A stretch of DNA of 64,000 nt, from positions 558,001 to 622,000 of the forward strand of contig JAQGEQ010000270.1 of the NCBI GenBank assembly GCA_034620365.1, in the 5' to 3' direction. Under the pieces are notes generated by a model. The model did not search any database, was not told the origin of the DNA, and saw nothing but the letters and a program-made list of their open reading frames with translations. Positions 1 through 12,100 of the stretch are shown here, piece after piece (position 1 is the stretch's first letter; every line of letters begins with the position of its first letter). The stretch comes from Pegea sp. RAD2-039 (Eukaryota; Chordata; Thaliacea; Salpida; Salpidae). Position numbers and translations under genes: made by a program.

Positions 1-76
1 ATGGGTGCCAGCAGCATTTCTAATGATGGAAGATGTCAATTCTTCAAATGTTTCAATGGTCACTTCTGATATGTAA
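1..76 (+). CDS. possible terminal coding exon of a gene entering from the left
   Basis: From base 2 a frame runs 24 codons to a TAA at 74-76, and its codon use and base composition look like the exons elsewhere in the window. After the stop the sequence drops at once into very AT-rich DNA. A second frame from base 1 is also open to a TGA at 67-69, so the frame is not settled. No family is recognisable from so few residues. It could equally be a chance open stretch. Confidence 0.25.
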   Translation, partial: WVPAAFLMMEDVNSSNVSMVTSDM

Positions 77-1954
77 TATCAACTTTTTCATTACTGAACT
101 TCTCATTTCCTTTCTTTTTGCTTGAAACTGTTTATTTTTATGCAGTGTCTTCATTTTTTGACTGAGAATATTTAGTTTTTCAATTTCTCTATAATTTCAA
201 ATTACTTTAAACAATTAGTTTAGTGAGAGTCACATAGAACTTAAATATATTGTTTAGAATTTATCAACCTTTCAATTTTTCTGTTCATGGATTTCTTCTA
301 CATATTTTTATTTTTTGATGTTAACCTAATGTACTTCTTGCTATATCATTGTCACCTTTCAAAATGTTTTGTTGAAATTGCTTAAAAGAAGCAGGAACAA
401 AAATTCTATGACTTGGTCATCTATTTGCCGTCGTAAGTTGTAATGTTTTTATTATACTTGTTTTTATTATTTATCGCTATATCTCTTAACGACTTCCTTG
501 AAAAATAAAGTCGTTAAAAAATAATAAAGCATTTCTTTTAGCTTACGACTAAAATTCATAATAATCATAATATCTAATGATAGTAATCAAAAAGTTTTTA
601 GTTGGTCGAATCATTAAGTTAGTTGAACTCTGTTCGGCCGTAAAAAATATGACGCAAAATAAAAGTAAAACTACTTGTAAATTACAGAGCAATCTTTATA
701 TATGTTATTCATGTAAATGTTGCTTAATATAGAGAAATGTTTCAATTATATAATTATGGTATCAAACTGTAAATATAATAATAATTTAGACATAAAAGTT
801 ATTAAAAATGTTGGAAGAAATACAGCTTTTCATGAAAAATAAATTCAATTTATAAAAATATGCATTAATCAAATGCTTATACAAATTTGATCATTTGATT
901 TTTGTTTTATTTCGTTTGAAAAGATAATTTTTATTTACTAATTCAATTTTTAAACGTTATAAGTTGTTTAAGTTTTGTTTACTAAAAAATTATAAATTTA
1001 TAATTTTTTTTATTATTTTCTACGTTCTATAACGTTTATTATATTCTAAAGCAATTATAAGTAAAACAACAAATTTTAAGAACCTACAAAACAAACCTTT
1101 TAAAAGCTGTCTAATTTTTTTAGTAAACCGATATAAAAAAGAAAGGTTATGATTGATATTTCACCTAACTATTACCATATATATATAAACTTGAAAAAAT
1201 AATTTAGTATTGCAAAAATATAGGGTTAAGAATTATAATTTATTTAATATCAGCATATTTTCTGTGAATAGCATATTTTATTAGTAGTGAATTGTTAGAT
1301 TATATTTCTTAAATATTTTAGAAGCCACAAACAACAATTTTTTATGGTTTTACTTTTTATAATTATATTTATGTTAAATAGTTATCGGAGAGATTCTTGT
1401 TTTGTAGTAATAGAAAAATATTTTCATGAAATTGTTTTGGTAAATATTAATGATTTTTACTTGATTAAAATATTTAGTTTGCGTAACAAACAACAGCTTA
1501 TTAGATTTAGGTAGTATACTACATTTTCAAAGTTTTGTTTGTTTATACTTTTACCATATTTATGGTGTTATGTCAAAAAGTATTATTTTGGTAAACAAAC
1601 CTTTAAATTTTAATGAAGATTTACGAAATGTATTTTCTATGTAAGTACATTTCGTTAATCTGCGTAAAACTAGATACGTTTCTAGATTTAATATTATTTA
1701 GTTATCAACTCAATTATATTATATATTTGAAAATATAAGTATTTATTGAAGCAGTTTTGTTAATAAAAAGCTGCCTCAGGCGAGCAAAAAATAAAACTGT
1801 AAATATTTTTTCTTTTGAAGAAGAGGAGTAGGAAAAGTTTTATTTTAATGCCGCAAACTATGGGTTGAGATTTTGTGATCTTTAAACAAAGTTTTTTTCT
1901 AAATTTATTCTCAAAGGTTATACAGAGTAGAGTAGATAACAACAATCAACAACA
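77..1954. other. AT-rich intergenic DNA
   Basis: This stretch is extremely AT-rich, with stops in every frame. I see no RNA gene, repeat array or recognisable element. Its right end should include the promoter of the secreted trefoil/TSP1 gene, but no motif stands out. Confidence 0.6.
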
Positions 1955-4900
1955 ATGAATTTTAGTTGTTATTTATTAATTTGTAAGTTAATTTTGTTAA
2001 ATTTTTCTCGTTATTCAAGGCAGCTATGCTCTACAAAGAATATAGAAGTAGCTCAAAGAGGAATTTGTCCTGAAGGTAAAAATATTTTGCAGTTTATATT
2101 TCAAACTTAATTGTTATTTTAACAAATGTTGAGGAGGAATAATTCTTAAACCCTTTTATTTTTCTTTTAAACATATATCCAATAAATTACAATAACTTGT
2201 AATAACTTATTTTTTTTGCAATTTTACCTTTCTCATCACGTTTCTATATACATTTTTGGGGCTTCCCCGCTCATTATAGAATTATAATTTTAAATGTCAC
2301 TAGAAAGAAAATTTATTTCCTTGAAGTTAAAAACTTATTTATATTTGTTTAAACTGGTGGTTTTATAAGTGCTGTTACATTCTTTGATATACTTCTAAAA
2401 TATTTACATGTTTTATAGATACAAATTAGAATTAAGAATAATGTGCGTAAGTTTGAAGTTTCTTTGACCGCAGTATGCGCTTTCATATAAAAATGATTTA
2501 TTTCTGGGCAACCTCAAAAACTTTGTTATAATTTTGTTTGATTTATTTTTATATTTGTAGTAAGCTCGTGATTTGGTTCAATCTCATAAAAAATGACCTT
2601 TTAGCACTCCACATCTACTACATGTCTGTCACCTAAACCCTGAATTTTTGTGACCACTTTGTTAAATACAAATCTAGTAATGGAAGATTTTAATACAATT
2701 TTAAATAAAGTTATGGACAGATAATTTAATTAAAGGATAAGAAGAACTCAATAATTAATAAAATAATTTAAATGCCATGTGTTACATCTTTAACTTTCTA
2801 TATTTTTGACTAAATAGATGTTATTTGTGAGAATGTGTGTTAGCGAGAGGTGCTCTCTTCAGGCACTCTCCTTCGCATTTATTGTAATAAATAAAAAATA
2901 TTTTAAATCGATGGAATTACTTTTTCAAATAAGTTTCTTTCTTTTAAGTAAAAGTTAAACTAAATGTTTTTTATATTTAAGTATTGCTCGTTTATTAGTT
3001 GAACTAACATAATTCTTTACCAATGTCATCTTCATAAGTAAATACTTCATGCCTTAAGCTATGAGAAGTGTTTTAAATATTTTTATCAAGAGTGTAAATT
3101 ATTAAGCTGCATCAGTTTTATGCAATCATTTAGTGAAAATACTAAAAGTGTTGCATAAACGTCTGCTAGTGTGATATAAAGTTACATTTGTAGTAACAGC
3201 AGCACTAGTTGACATACAATGTACAAATTGTTGTAGCTGTAAAACTTATCAACCCCAAAAAGAAGATATAAACCGAAATGTTGCAAGTAAATCACTTGTC
3301 TGGTGGCCGGCAATGCTAGAAAGATACACATTCGCGCGTATTTTTATTTCTAACGTTATTTCTGAGTTCATATTCTTTTAGAATAACTTATTCAACTGTA
3401 AATATTCATTTTTGTTAATATTTATTAGAATTTTTTCATTGAGTTTTAACCTACTAAAAAAATAGATTAGAAGTTATTAGAGCTTTTTATTTAGATATCT
3501 GGATTTATAACTTATCAAATTTTATTTTTTTAGTTGTTATGAGTCCTTGTCGCGACCTTTGTAGCGGTCAATTGATTATAGATAAAAAGGTTTGCGCTGA
3601 GTCGTCTCACTGTTGCATGGTAAAAGGAATATGTACACTGAAATTACTTCGTAAGTTTAACTTCATTAGATTTAAAAATAAATAGTATAAAAAATTAAAG
3701 CTTAAAATCAATTAATTCAAAATATTTGCAGCAATCAGTAATTCTGATCTCAATACTATGAAACAAGAAGATTTGGCATTATCTTTCTCATCTACTGCTT
3801 TACAGCTTGTACATCAAAGTGATGGTTTCTACAGTAATAATGATGTCAATTTAGAGACACTTGAAGGTTCCTGCTGTTCTTTGATAAAAAATTATTTATT
3901 GTCTGGTCGCATGGCAACAGGGGACGAATTATAGAGAGCACGAAACAATATAAGCAGAAAGATAATTAAAAGGTCCCAAGTATCACATTTAAATTATCGT
4001 AGAACAGAAAATAGGATACTTCAAAAGTATATCAGATGTAAGTTGTAAATCAAATACAAAGTAATAGCATCAGTAACTCCCTTGTTGACGAAATTACTTA
4101 GCTCACATTTTTTAAACAAGATTTTAAAGAGCCGACAGAATCTTCTTACCGATTCCATCACTCTATCAAAGATTCCAATCGTAATTAGCTTATTGAAAAA
4201 GCTGCTAGAGTCCATTGCGTGTTATTAAAGTTGTTTAGAAAGATCATTTTGAATGGTCTCTGAGATTGAGATCTTAAAAGAAGTCATCGAAGTTAAGATG
4301 ACAAAATGTCATTGATAATATTGAAAGAATTTGTTTGAAGAAAGAGGGTAGATATTACAATGATCTCATATTGTTTTGTCGGTTTAGTTGTTCACCCTTT
4401 ACCCTCGTCATCAATGATGAGAGGAGGATCAGAGTCAAGTCCTGAATCTTGCTTCAACTTTCCATTGGATTGTGATCTTTCATCAAATCCAAACTCCATG
4501 GAAGACATTCAACCACCTATTAACATACCTTACTGTAGAAGGTGAAATGAATTACAACAAATCTAAATCAAATCTTCAGCTGATAATTCTTCCTAGAATT
4601 CCGTGTTCTTCAAGTAATGATCTTGAACGCAATCAAGCTATGTGTCTTTCAACTCCTGGATGTAGCTTTGATATAAATCTTTATTATTATCGAATCTTCT
4701 TTGGCCATGCTCTTATGCCAAATATTCCAGTTTGTCATCAAGCAATCAGAAACAAAGTTTTTAGAGAAGCTGCCGTTGGATTTATTTTATCGGTTTGAAA
4801 ATAAAATTTTTTCAATAAATTTCTTTTCGTAATTTTTTTCAAAAAATGAAAAAGTTTTTTGCAAGAATTCAATTTCTATTATGAAAAAAAAAACAGAATG

Positions 4901-6342
4901 AATTTTCGTCTTGGAATCCCAAATTTAACAAATGTTTGCTGAAGTACAAAGCAAAAGAGATCTACACAAATCCACCTGGATGTGAGATGATTCTTCTTCT
5001 AGAAAACTTTGGATACAAAGCAAAGCTTTCAGGATGGAAAAGTAAATTTTCAAATAAAACCATTTCTTATTTTGAACATATTCAACATGAGCTGTTTGCA
5101 GGTATCACTGAAAAAGAATGCCATTTGATTGGAAGCTGCTGGATGCAAGACAAATGTTACTATCCAATGAAAAGTGATGGAAACAAAACTGTGGAATCTG
5201 CAAAAGACTTTCAGCAAAACATTTACAACGATTTTTCTGTTTTCCGTAACCACGGAGATCAACAATGTCTTTCATCTAACCTTGAAGAAGGACTTCTCGA
5301 GCAACATCACAAATGTTTAGTAGCTGGATGCATCAGTAATTTAGATGATGCGCTCATCCAGCAAGTGATTCTAGACTCTGCATCAAAACTTCTTCCAGAT
5401 CATGTGCAGAGTGAGTTTGAATGTATGGTGAAATCAGGTCATGTTCAAGCTGACAACTGGAAGGTAGTAGTTAACAAGCTACGAGTGGCTAGTCTGTTGA
5501 ATCCACAAGAAGTCCTTGGAAGTCTTCCTCTCGTTCATCTCGATAAAGACTACAAAGGGGTGAAGATTCAGTTGATCAGATCTCCAAATTGGAAAAGAAA
5601 AATGACATTAGGATTGGGCGAAGTGAGTCTTTCTAATCGTTTTGAGAACAAGAACATCTGTGAAATGAATAATTTCTACGATTTAATCTTTCCTGGATCC
5701 AATGAGAACATTGAATCTCTTGTACAGTGCCCTTATACTTATATCAACCTCCCAGGACTTCCACCTTTGATTGGAAGTTTTGAAGGATGTTGTGATTTTC
5801 CTTCTTGCTATCTTCCACGATATCTCACAAACTCCCCCAGTTTTATCAAATCTGGAGTTGCTTCTTATGTTACTCCTTGGATGGCTTGGAGTTCATGTTC
5901 AAAGACTTGTGATGGAGGAGAACGGAAGAGAAGAAGAAGATGTGTTGGAAAGAATTGCAAATTACAACTAGAGGAAGTTGAGCAGTGCAAAATAAGTAGT
6001 TGTCCAGAGGTGGGTGAATGGAGTGAATACTCTTCATGTTCTGCATCGTGTGGATGGGGAACAAAACGACGAATTCGAGAATGTGTCGCAAGAAGCTGTG
6101 ATCTACCACTTGAAGAAATAGTTCCTTGTCATCTACGGGTCTGTCTTGCTGCAGGCAGTGATTGGCAAATGTGGTCAAGTTGTTTTTGTGAGAAAGGAAA
6201 AGGAGTTCAAACAAGGAAGCGATCTTGCTCTTTATCACTTCCTGTGTTTTGTTCTAAGAACAATCTTCAAAAAAGAAAGTGTAAAGCTAACTGTACGTTG
6301 AAGAAAAACAAAAGAAACTCAAAATCCAAATCAAAGGCGTAG
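1955..6342 (+). CDS. secreted cysteine-rich protein with trefoil-like and thrombospondin type-1 modules
   Basis: Seven exons close in phase into about 755 residues: 1955-2075, 3534-3650, 3732-3866, 3939-4037, 4388-4541, 4597-4792 and 4897-6342. The first exon gives a hydrophobic N terminus like a signal peptide. A small cysteine-rich module follows (residues about 40-80, with a CC pair). Next come cysteine segments that resemble P-type trefoil domains: near 210-260 (IPCSS...CLSTPGCSF), near 343-363 (ITEKEC...GSCW...CYYP) and near 560-585 (EGCCDFPSCYLP). Two good thrombospondin type-1 repeats lie at about 599-686 (WSSCSKTCDGG, then YSSCSASCGWGTKRRIREC), with a degenerate third at 690-735 and a lysine-rich tail. 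TSP1 repeats usually bind matrix or glycans, so an extracellular matrix, mucus or defence role is inferred. The trefoils lack some canonical cysteines. The junction into the exon at 3939 is the weakest part of the model. No named orthologue is recognised. Confidence 0.7.
2824..2900. repeat. dispersed repeat, copy A
   Basis: This segment begins TTTGTGAGAATGTGTGTTAG and continues through CTCTCTTCAGGCAC and CTCCTTCGCATTTATTG to an A-rich end. It nearly matches a segment at 50542-50618 in the same orientation. The A-rich end after a conserved block suggests the 3' tail of a non-LTR retrotransposon or SINE. It lies in intron 1 of the trefoil/TSP1 gene. Confidence 0.7.
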
Positions 6343-7559
6343 AGATTGAAATAAATATTTTTTTAACTTGTTACAAAATTAGTTTTTATGCTTTTATAGT
6401 TATAAATATAATTTTTTGAAGCTAATTTAGCTAAAAATAAAAAACAAAGAAAAGATTAAAATGTTTTCAACATAAAAGTATTTTTCATTTCATAAACTTT
6501 CTGCTTCAAATGATTTTATTATGGCCAACTTCATAAAAGTACGAGAGAATTGTTTAAAACGAATCTTTAAGCAGATATTTATGTTCAAACAATGTTCAAA
6601 CAGACTACTACAGTTTGAAAGCAACTGATTTGAACAAAATTAAATTTAGAAAAAGTTTTCTCCTAATTATAATCGTCATAATATCGCCTGAGGGTGTAAT
6701 TGCTATTGATATAAAAGAATTTTAAAATATCCAATTTACGGCCAAATTAAAGCAAGATCAGATCATTTTTAGATGAAGGGGACTTTCATGATGCTTAAAA
6801 ATAACTTTTCAAATAATATTTTAGAAGAACACTTGATATAAATTAGCAATACTAGTTATGACAAATCAAAATTCTATAGAAGCAACTATGATCCAATAAT
6901 AATATGTTGTCTTGAAAAAAGGAGAAAGACTGGAAACTTGTTTTAATTTTTACTCTATCAACCAATATTTGTTTTATCTAATGCATCCTAACAAATAACA
7001 AACTATACAGCTCTTATAACAAACACAGATGAATGCAAAGTATCATAGCTCAACATTATGAGTGTAGAGAAAAAGGTATATTGAAGTTAGTAATGAAATT
7101 AGGTACAAAATAATTAGTGAAAATGTGGGGTATTATATATAATTTGTCACTGCTTCATCATAAACTTAAAAAGGGTAATAGAATTTGATGTAGTGATAAA
7201 GTCAAGAAGGAGGCTTCAAACTTTAGTTACCTTATTGAAAAAGCTGTTACTACTGGTTGTTATTAGAGTCATTAGTTAAAAAGCTTTAAATGACAAGCCC
7301 CTGAAGAGGTATAGAAGATTATGATCCTTAAAATAATAATTTATAATTAAGATGAAAGAAATCATTGACGGTTCTAGACAATAGTATGAAGTCAGAGACA
7401 AAACATCGATATTGTCAGGTTTTAGTATTAATATTTACAAGATGGTCTTTGTATGAAGAAAAGAGTATGACATGTCTCAAGAAAGCTTTCTCAGTAAGTG
7501 ATTTTTGAAGCAAGGACTCCAAACGGAGAAGTTGAACTTAAATTTAGGACGGATGTAGA
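6343..7559. other. AT-rich intergenic DNA, possibly decayed element
   Basis: There is no gene. The right part (from about 7000) has slightly more complex sequence and shares short words with intron sequence near 4180. This would fit the eroded 5' part of the retroelement that follows, but no protein motif can be read here. Confidence 0.4.
6349..6354 (+). promoter_or_regulatory. polyadenylation signal AATAAA of the trefoil/TSP1 gene
   Basis: A canonical AATAAA starts seven bases after the stop codon. It is the first candidate cleavage signal for this transcript and would give an unusually short 3' UTR. Other AT-rich variants follow. Confidence 0.4.
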
Positions 7560-8140
7560 TGATGTTTAAATTAGCCTTTTTACTCCTTTTTTACTTTTTA
7601 TTGAAGACTTTATCAGAAGACTTGTAGCAATAGATGATACTAGCGTGTTTATGTATGCAGATGACATTAAACTATTATTTTGCAATCCTTTAAAACTGCA
7701 AACTGCGCTACACACTGAAAAAACTGGTTTATGAACTGACAGCTTAGAATCTAGTCCACAAAGTTATAACTTTCTTTTATCAATCAGCTGCAAATTTCTT
7801 GAACCAATATTCCATCAATGGATTTGTCATTCCACAAATATCTTTCGTCCAAGACTTTGACATTGGGCTATCATCTGACTCTCACTTTGTCTACCTTATT
7901 AAAAAGACCTTTAATTCTAGGGATTAATACTTCTTCATAAATCATTTCAAATTGTACGTACATCTAGTTCTTGAATACAATGTCAATGCATGGATGCCAT
8001 ATCAAGTTAGTGATATCAAAAAAATCGAATCTGTTCAGGCCACATTTACAAGATTAGTATGCAGAAAACTTAATAATAAATGTGGTAGTTAAAAACATCG
8101 TCTTAGCTTCTTAGATTTCAAATACTTTCGAAATTCGATG
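7560..8140 (+). mobile_element. degenerate non-LTR retrotransposon reverse transcriptase fragment
   Basis: Read across several frames and stops, the plus strand gives a reverse transcriptase signature. A stretch ending MYADDIKLLF has the YADD active-site motif at about 7654-7680. Further on comes LEYNVNAWMPYQVSDI...ESVQ, as in the C-terminal part of jockey/CR1-like LINE polymerases. Many stops and frameshifts show it is dead. The 5' portion and endonuclease cannot be recognised. The tail repeats at 8287-8572 probably belong to it. Confidence 0.7.
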
Positions 8141-8286
8141 GATTAAATACAAATTAATTCTTATTTTTTAAATTATCCACAATTTAATTGACTTTAAACT
8201 CGATACTTTTTGAACCGTTATGCCTCAATTGTCATTTCTAAACTGTGATTTTTTTTAATATTATTAACATTCACTAGTATATTGTA

Positions 8287-8572
8287 TAAGGACTACTGAA
8301 ATGCCATGTGTAGTTCTTTATATATCTGTACCATCTTCTCAGGCCCCCTCCTTCACGTGCTATGTAATAGATAAATGTATCTGAATATTTCTGGTTATTA
8401 GATAAATGAACTGACTGATTTATTGGGAAGGGAAAAGTTTGTATATTGGGCTACTGAATGCCAAGTTCTTTATATATCTGTACTCTTCTCAGGCCTCCTT
8501 CACGTGCTAGAATAGATAAATGTATCTAATATTTCTGGTTATTAGAGACTGACTGATTTATTGGGAAGGGAA
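8287..8572 (+). repeat. two tandem copies of a retroelement 3' tail, the second with small deletions
   Basis: The block at 8287-8434 runs from CTACTGAAATGCCATGTG through CTTCTCAGGCCCCCTCCTTC to ATTTATTGGGAAGGG. It recurs at about 8448-8572, where the same words follow in the same order but small pieces of one to five bases are missing at six or more places. The CAGGC-CTCCTTC core resembles the dispersed repeat at 2824 and 50542. This may be a real tandem duplication that then decayed, or an assembly join of two haplotypes or of uncorrected reads. Confidence 0.75.
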
Positions 8573-9104
8573 AAGTTTGTTGGTAGCTAGAGAAAGTTGA
8601 AAAGGGAATTATGGACGATGAACTTGTTGCCTATCTTTAAGAAATAGCTCAACCCAAGAGATAATGTCTGAGGGATTTTACCTTCCAGGAAAGAACTCAA
8701 ATTGAAATTTAGAAAGTTGTTGCGGAGAAGATGATTTAGATCTTTTTGTAAATCAATTTATACGAACTTCTGCAGGTGCTTATAGTAAGAAGAATCGTAA
8801 CAAGTAAACCAGTGCAGCCAACAGATCAAATCTGTTTTAACAAGATTTCTTCAAGCACAATAAAATCGACCCAACTTAATCGGGAATTAGCTTCAACGTA
8901 AAGACTTTTTTCATCAACCAATTACAAACCGTTGGGTTGGGAAGACTAACTACTACTGACTAGTAACACCAAAAAACTGATCACAGCAAATATCAAATCT
9001 CGATTTAATCTGATAAACATCTTTAACCTGATGAATTTGAAAAAAGATTTCTATAAAAATAAGCGAGAAAGCAAGAAAGATACGAAAAGTTATCAGAAAG
9101 AAGA
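8573..9104. other. intergenic DNA downstream of SMARCAL1
   Basis: Less AT-rich than most spacers, but every frame is broken by stops. The part next to 9105 is expected to be the 3' UTR of SMARCAL1. No repeat or RNA gene is seen. Confidence 0.4.
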
Positions 9105-12100
9105 CTATTTGTAAGGAGGTCTCCACGAAGATTTGATCTTTTTAAGTCTTGAAAGATTGGAGGAAGATTGAGGCTGAAAATCTTCATCTTCAACCAAATT
9201 ATCTGCAAAAGTCTTCTGGAGATCAACAGCAGATTGTTCCTCGCTTCTAATAGATGAAGAGTAGAATCAGATCATAAAGAGGAGTCAAACCCGATTACTT
9301 TGTTTGCTCCGCAGAGTCATCTAGTGTTAAAAATATTGACTCTAACTCATCTTCATCAAGATCCTCATCCAAGTCTTTCAGTTGTAAAGATTTTTCGGTT
9401 TTCTGTAGATGAAAAAGAATTACAAATCTGAATAAAAAATCAAGATTGGGAAATACTTTAAAATAGCTGAAGATGTTCTTCTGCTGAGAAGCTGGCATCT
9501 GACAACTAGGTGTCGCTGTCTCGTTTTCAATATCATTGAAATTAGTTGCATTTAAACCAGTCTTACCCAAAATATCTAATTTATTTTTTACCATCTGAAA
9601 AAGAACATCATACTAATGATTGCTTCGTGAAACTTAAACAAACTCTTGAACAACCTGCCAGACGTAGTCGTCTGAAGTTCCCTTGGCAACCAAATAGTTG
9701 ACAACGACAGCATTTTTTTGACCGATTCGGTGACAGCGATCTTCAGCTTGCAGTAAAATCTGAAGTAAAAATCATTTGAATATAGCTTCAACCATCTAAA
9801 CACAATTTAAAGATGGCTTCAACCATCTAAACACAATTTAAAGATGGCTTCAACCATCTAAACACCATCTGAAGATGGCTTCAACCATCTAAACACCATT
9901 TAAAGATGGCTTCAACCATCTAAACACCATCTGAAGATGGCTTTCTACGATGGCTTCAAACTTACTCCTGGATTCCAGAACAGTTCAGCAAACACAACAA
10001 GCTGAGCCGCATGCAATGTGATGCCCATGTTAGAAGATGTGATGCTCAAGAGAGCGACCTTGCAAGAAAGAGTCTTCTGGAATCTGTTCACTTCTACTTG
10101 ACGCTGTTCCGAGTTAGTTTTTCCATCAATCCGAATAAAGTCGACATTCTGAAGAAGACAGATGAATAAAGAAGAATGGAGGTAGCTGTTGGAGTACTTG
10201 TTGTTGTAACTGCATCTCAATTGCGTTCATCATCGACTGATGATGTACAAAAACAAGAAACTTTTTATCACTTTCCAATAAATCACTGATGTAGGTGAGA
10301 ACAGCTGGTGCTTTGATGAGAGCTGTATCGTGAAAGAGCTCGAGAAGTCGATAGTGTCTATCAAAACCCTGTGACGTCACACTAAACGCTGGATTCCATC
10401 AATTAGATTCCACTTACCGACAAACCAGTCGCAGCGACCGCCTTCTTCGACTGTTTTATGTTTTCTTTCTGATTCTCAGTCAACTTGATTCCACTAATAT
10501 CCAACTGAACTGAAGTTCTTAGTTTGGGGGGGAGCTGAGAGAGAACAGAGTCTTTAACACGACGGATCATCAGTGTCTTCTTGAGGATCAAACGTAACTC
10601 CTCTGAGTTGGATGATCCCGCAAAGTCCCATCCCCATGGTGTCTGTTACAAGAGTTGTAAAGAAGATTCGTTTGAAATCAAACTGACTTTTTTAGCGTTG
10701 CAATAACGGATTCCAAATTCTTGTGAGTTACTAAAGAGATCTGGGCGAAGTAGGGCCAGTTGTGGATACAGTTCAAATGGTCGGGATAGGGCAGGGGTCC
10801 CAGATAGAAGAATCAAGTGCTCACATCGGTTCAGGATTGAAAATACAGCTTTGGTTCTCACAGATTTGAAGTTTTTGATGAAATGGGATTCATCCTACAA
10901 GATCAGATGATCAACGAATCACATGTGAGCTAAAAGCTTACTAAAATCGCGATTCGAAACTTGACAGCTTTAAATCTGTCAATCATCTTATTGAGTAGCC
11001 CGTAACTAGTGATGATGACGCGGTAGTGACGTGATGAGACAGAATCTGCTCCTTTCAAAACAACGTTGATGTCATCTTCACCAAGTTGCGATGGCAACCA
11101 TTTCAGCAGCTCCTGAAAACAACTCGGAATTGATTAGAAGAGTGAAAAATAACAAAATGATCAACCTCTTTCCACATGAGACGAACTGAAGAAGGGCAGA
11201 TAATCAGTAGGGGCCATTTGTCTCGATAATAGGAAGCTATACAGATGGCTTGTATGGTCTTGCCCAGTCCCATGTCATCGGCCAGGAGTACTCGTCCCTT
11301 CTTCGAAATTGAGAAGCTGAAAACCCGTGATAGAATAGAAGCTGTGAGAAAAATGAATCAATTACTTGACTCCGTCTTTCTGGAACGGAAATAGTGAGTT
11401 GACGAGATGGAGATCCACATTTGAAAGATCATTTACAGATGAAGAGGTAGAGGGTTCTCCGGAAATAATATCTTGGAAAGATCGGCATATAACAGAAGGA
11501 AGAGGTACCAACCGAACATCTTTTGCATCCGACTTGAAAGATGAGACTGATGAAAACAAAGTTTAGATGTTGAAAGATGCAAAAAAAGATCTTTTTACTT
11601 AGGTTTTTGTGATCAGAAAGATGAAAACTCCATCGGCGAGTCTGTGCATCATATGCTTTTGTAGGAAGACTCTTGAAAATAGAAATAGAATTTGCATGAT
11701 AAGAGATTTGTACTTCAAATCGGGTTTCACTAATCAAGTAACATCTGTTTAAAAAATTGAAGGTAAATAAAGATCAGAAGATGAGGGAAGATCAGGAGAT
11801 GAGGGCAGATCAGAAGATGAGGGCAGATCAGAAGATGAGGGAGATCAGAAAACGAGGGAAGATCAGAAGATGAAAGCAGATCAGAAAATGAGGGAAGATC
11901 AGAAGATGAGAGAAGATCAGAAGATGAGGGAAGATCAGAAGATGAGGGAAGATCAGAAGATCAGATCAGATGAGAGAAGAGAAGATCAAATGAGGGAAGA
12001 TCAGAAGATGAGAGAAGATATGACAAAAAGTAAGATAAACTCACTTACGTAGCTACAATTTTTTTCTGTGATTGATCTTTCTGTTTATCATCTTCAAATA

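Noticed and set aside
3240-3340. Segment with AACCGAAATGTTGCAAGTAAATCA resembling retroelement tails
   Set aside because: Only a short resemblance to common LINE/Penelope 3' words and no second copy in the window.
4060-4330. Similarity to 7195-7460 (shared CTTATTGAAAAAGCTG)
   Set aside because: Beyond this 16-base word and a few scattered matches the alignment is poor, so a shared element cannot be claimed by eye.
8600-9020. Possible decayed coding sequence downstream of SMARCAL1
   Set aside because: Composition is somewhat gene-like but every frame has stops and no recognisable protein block; it may be UTR.
11870-12052. Open frame encoding repeated MREDQK units
   Set aside because: It is the 17-base minisatellite read in one frame, inside a SMARCAL1 intron on the opposite strand.
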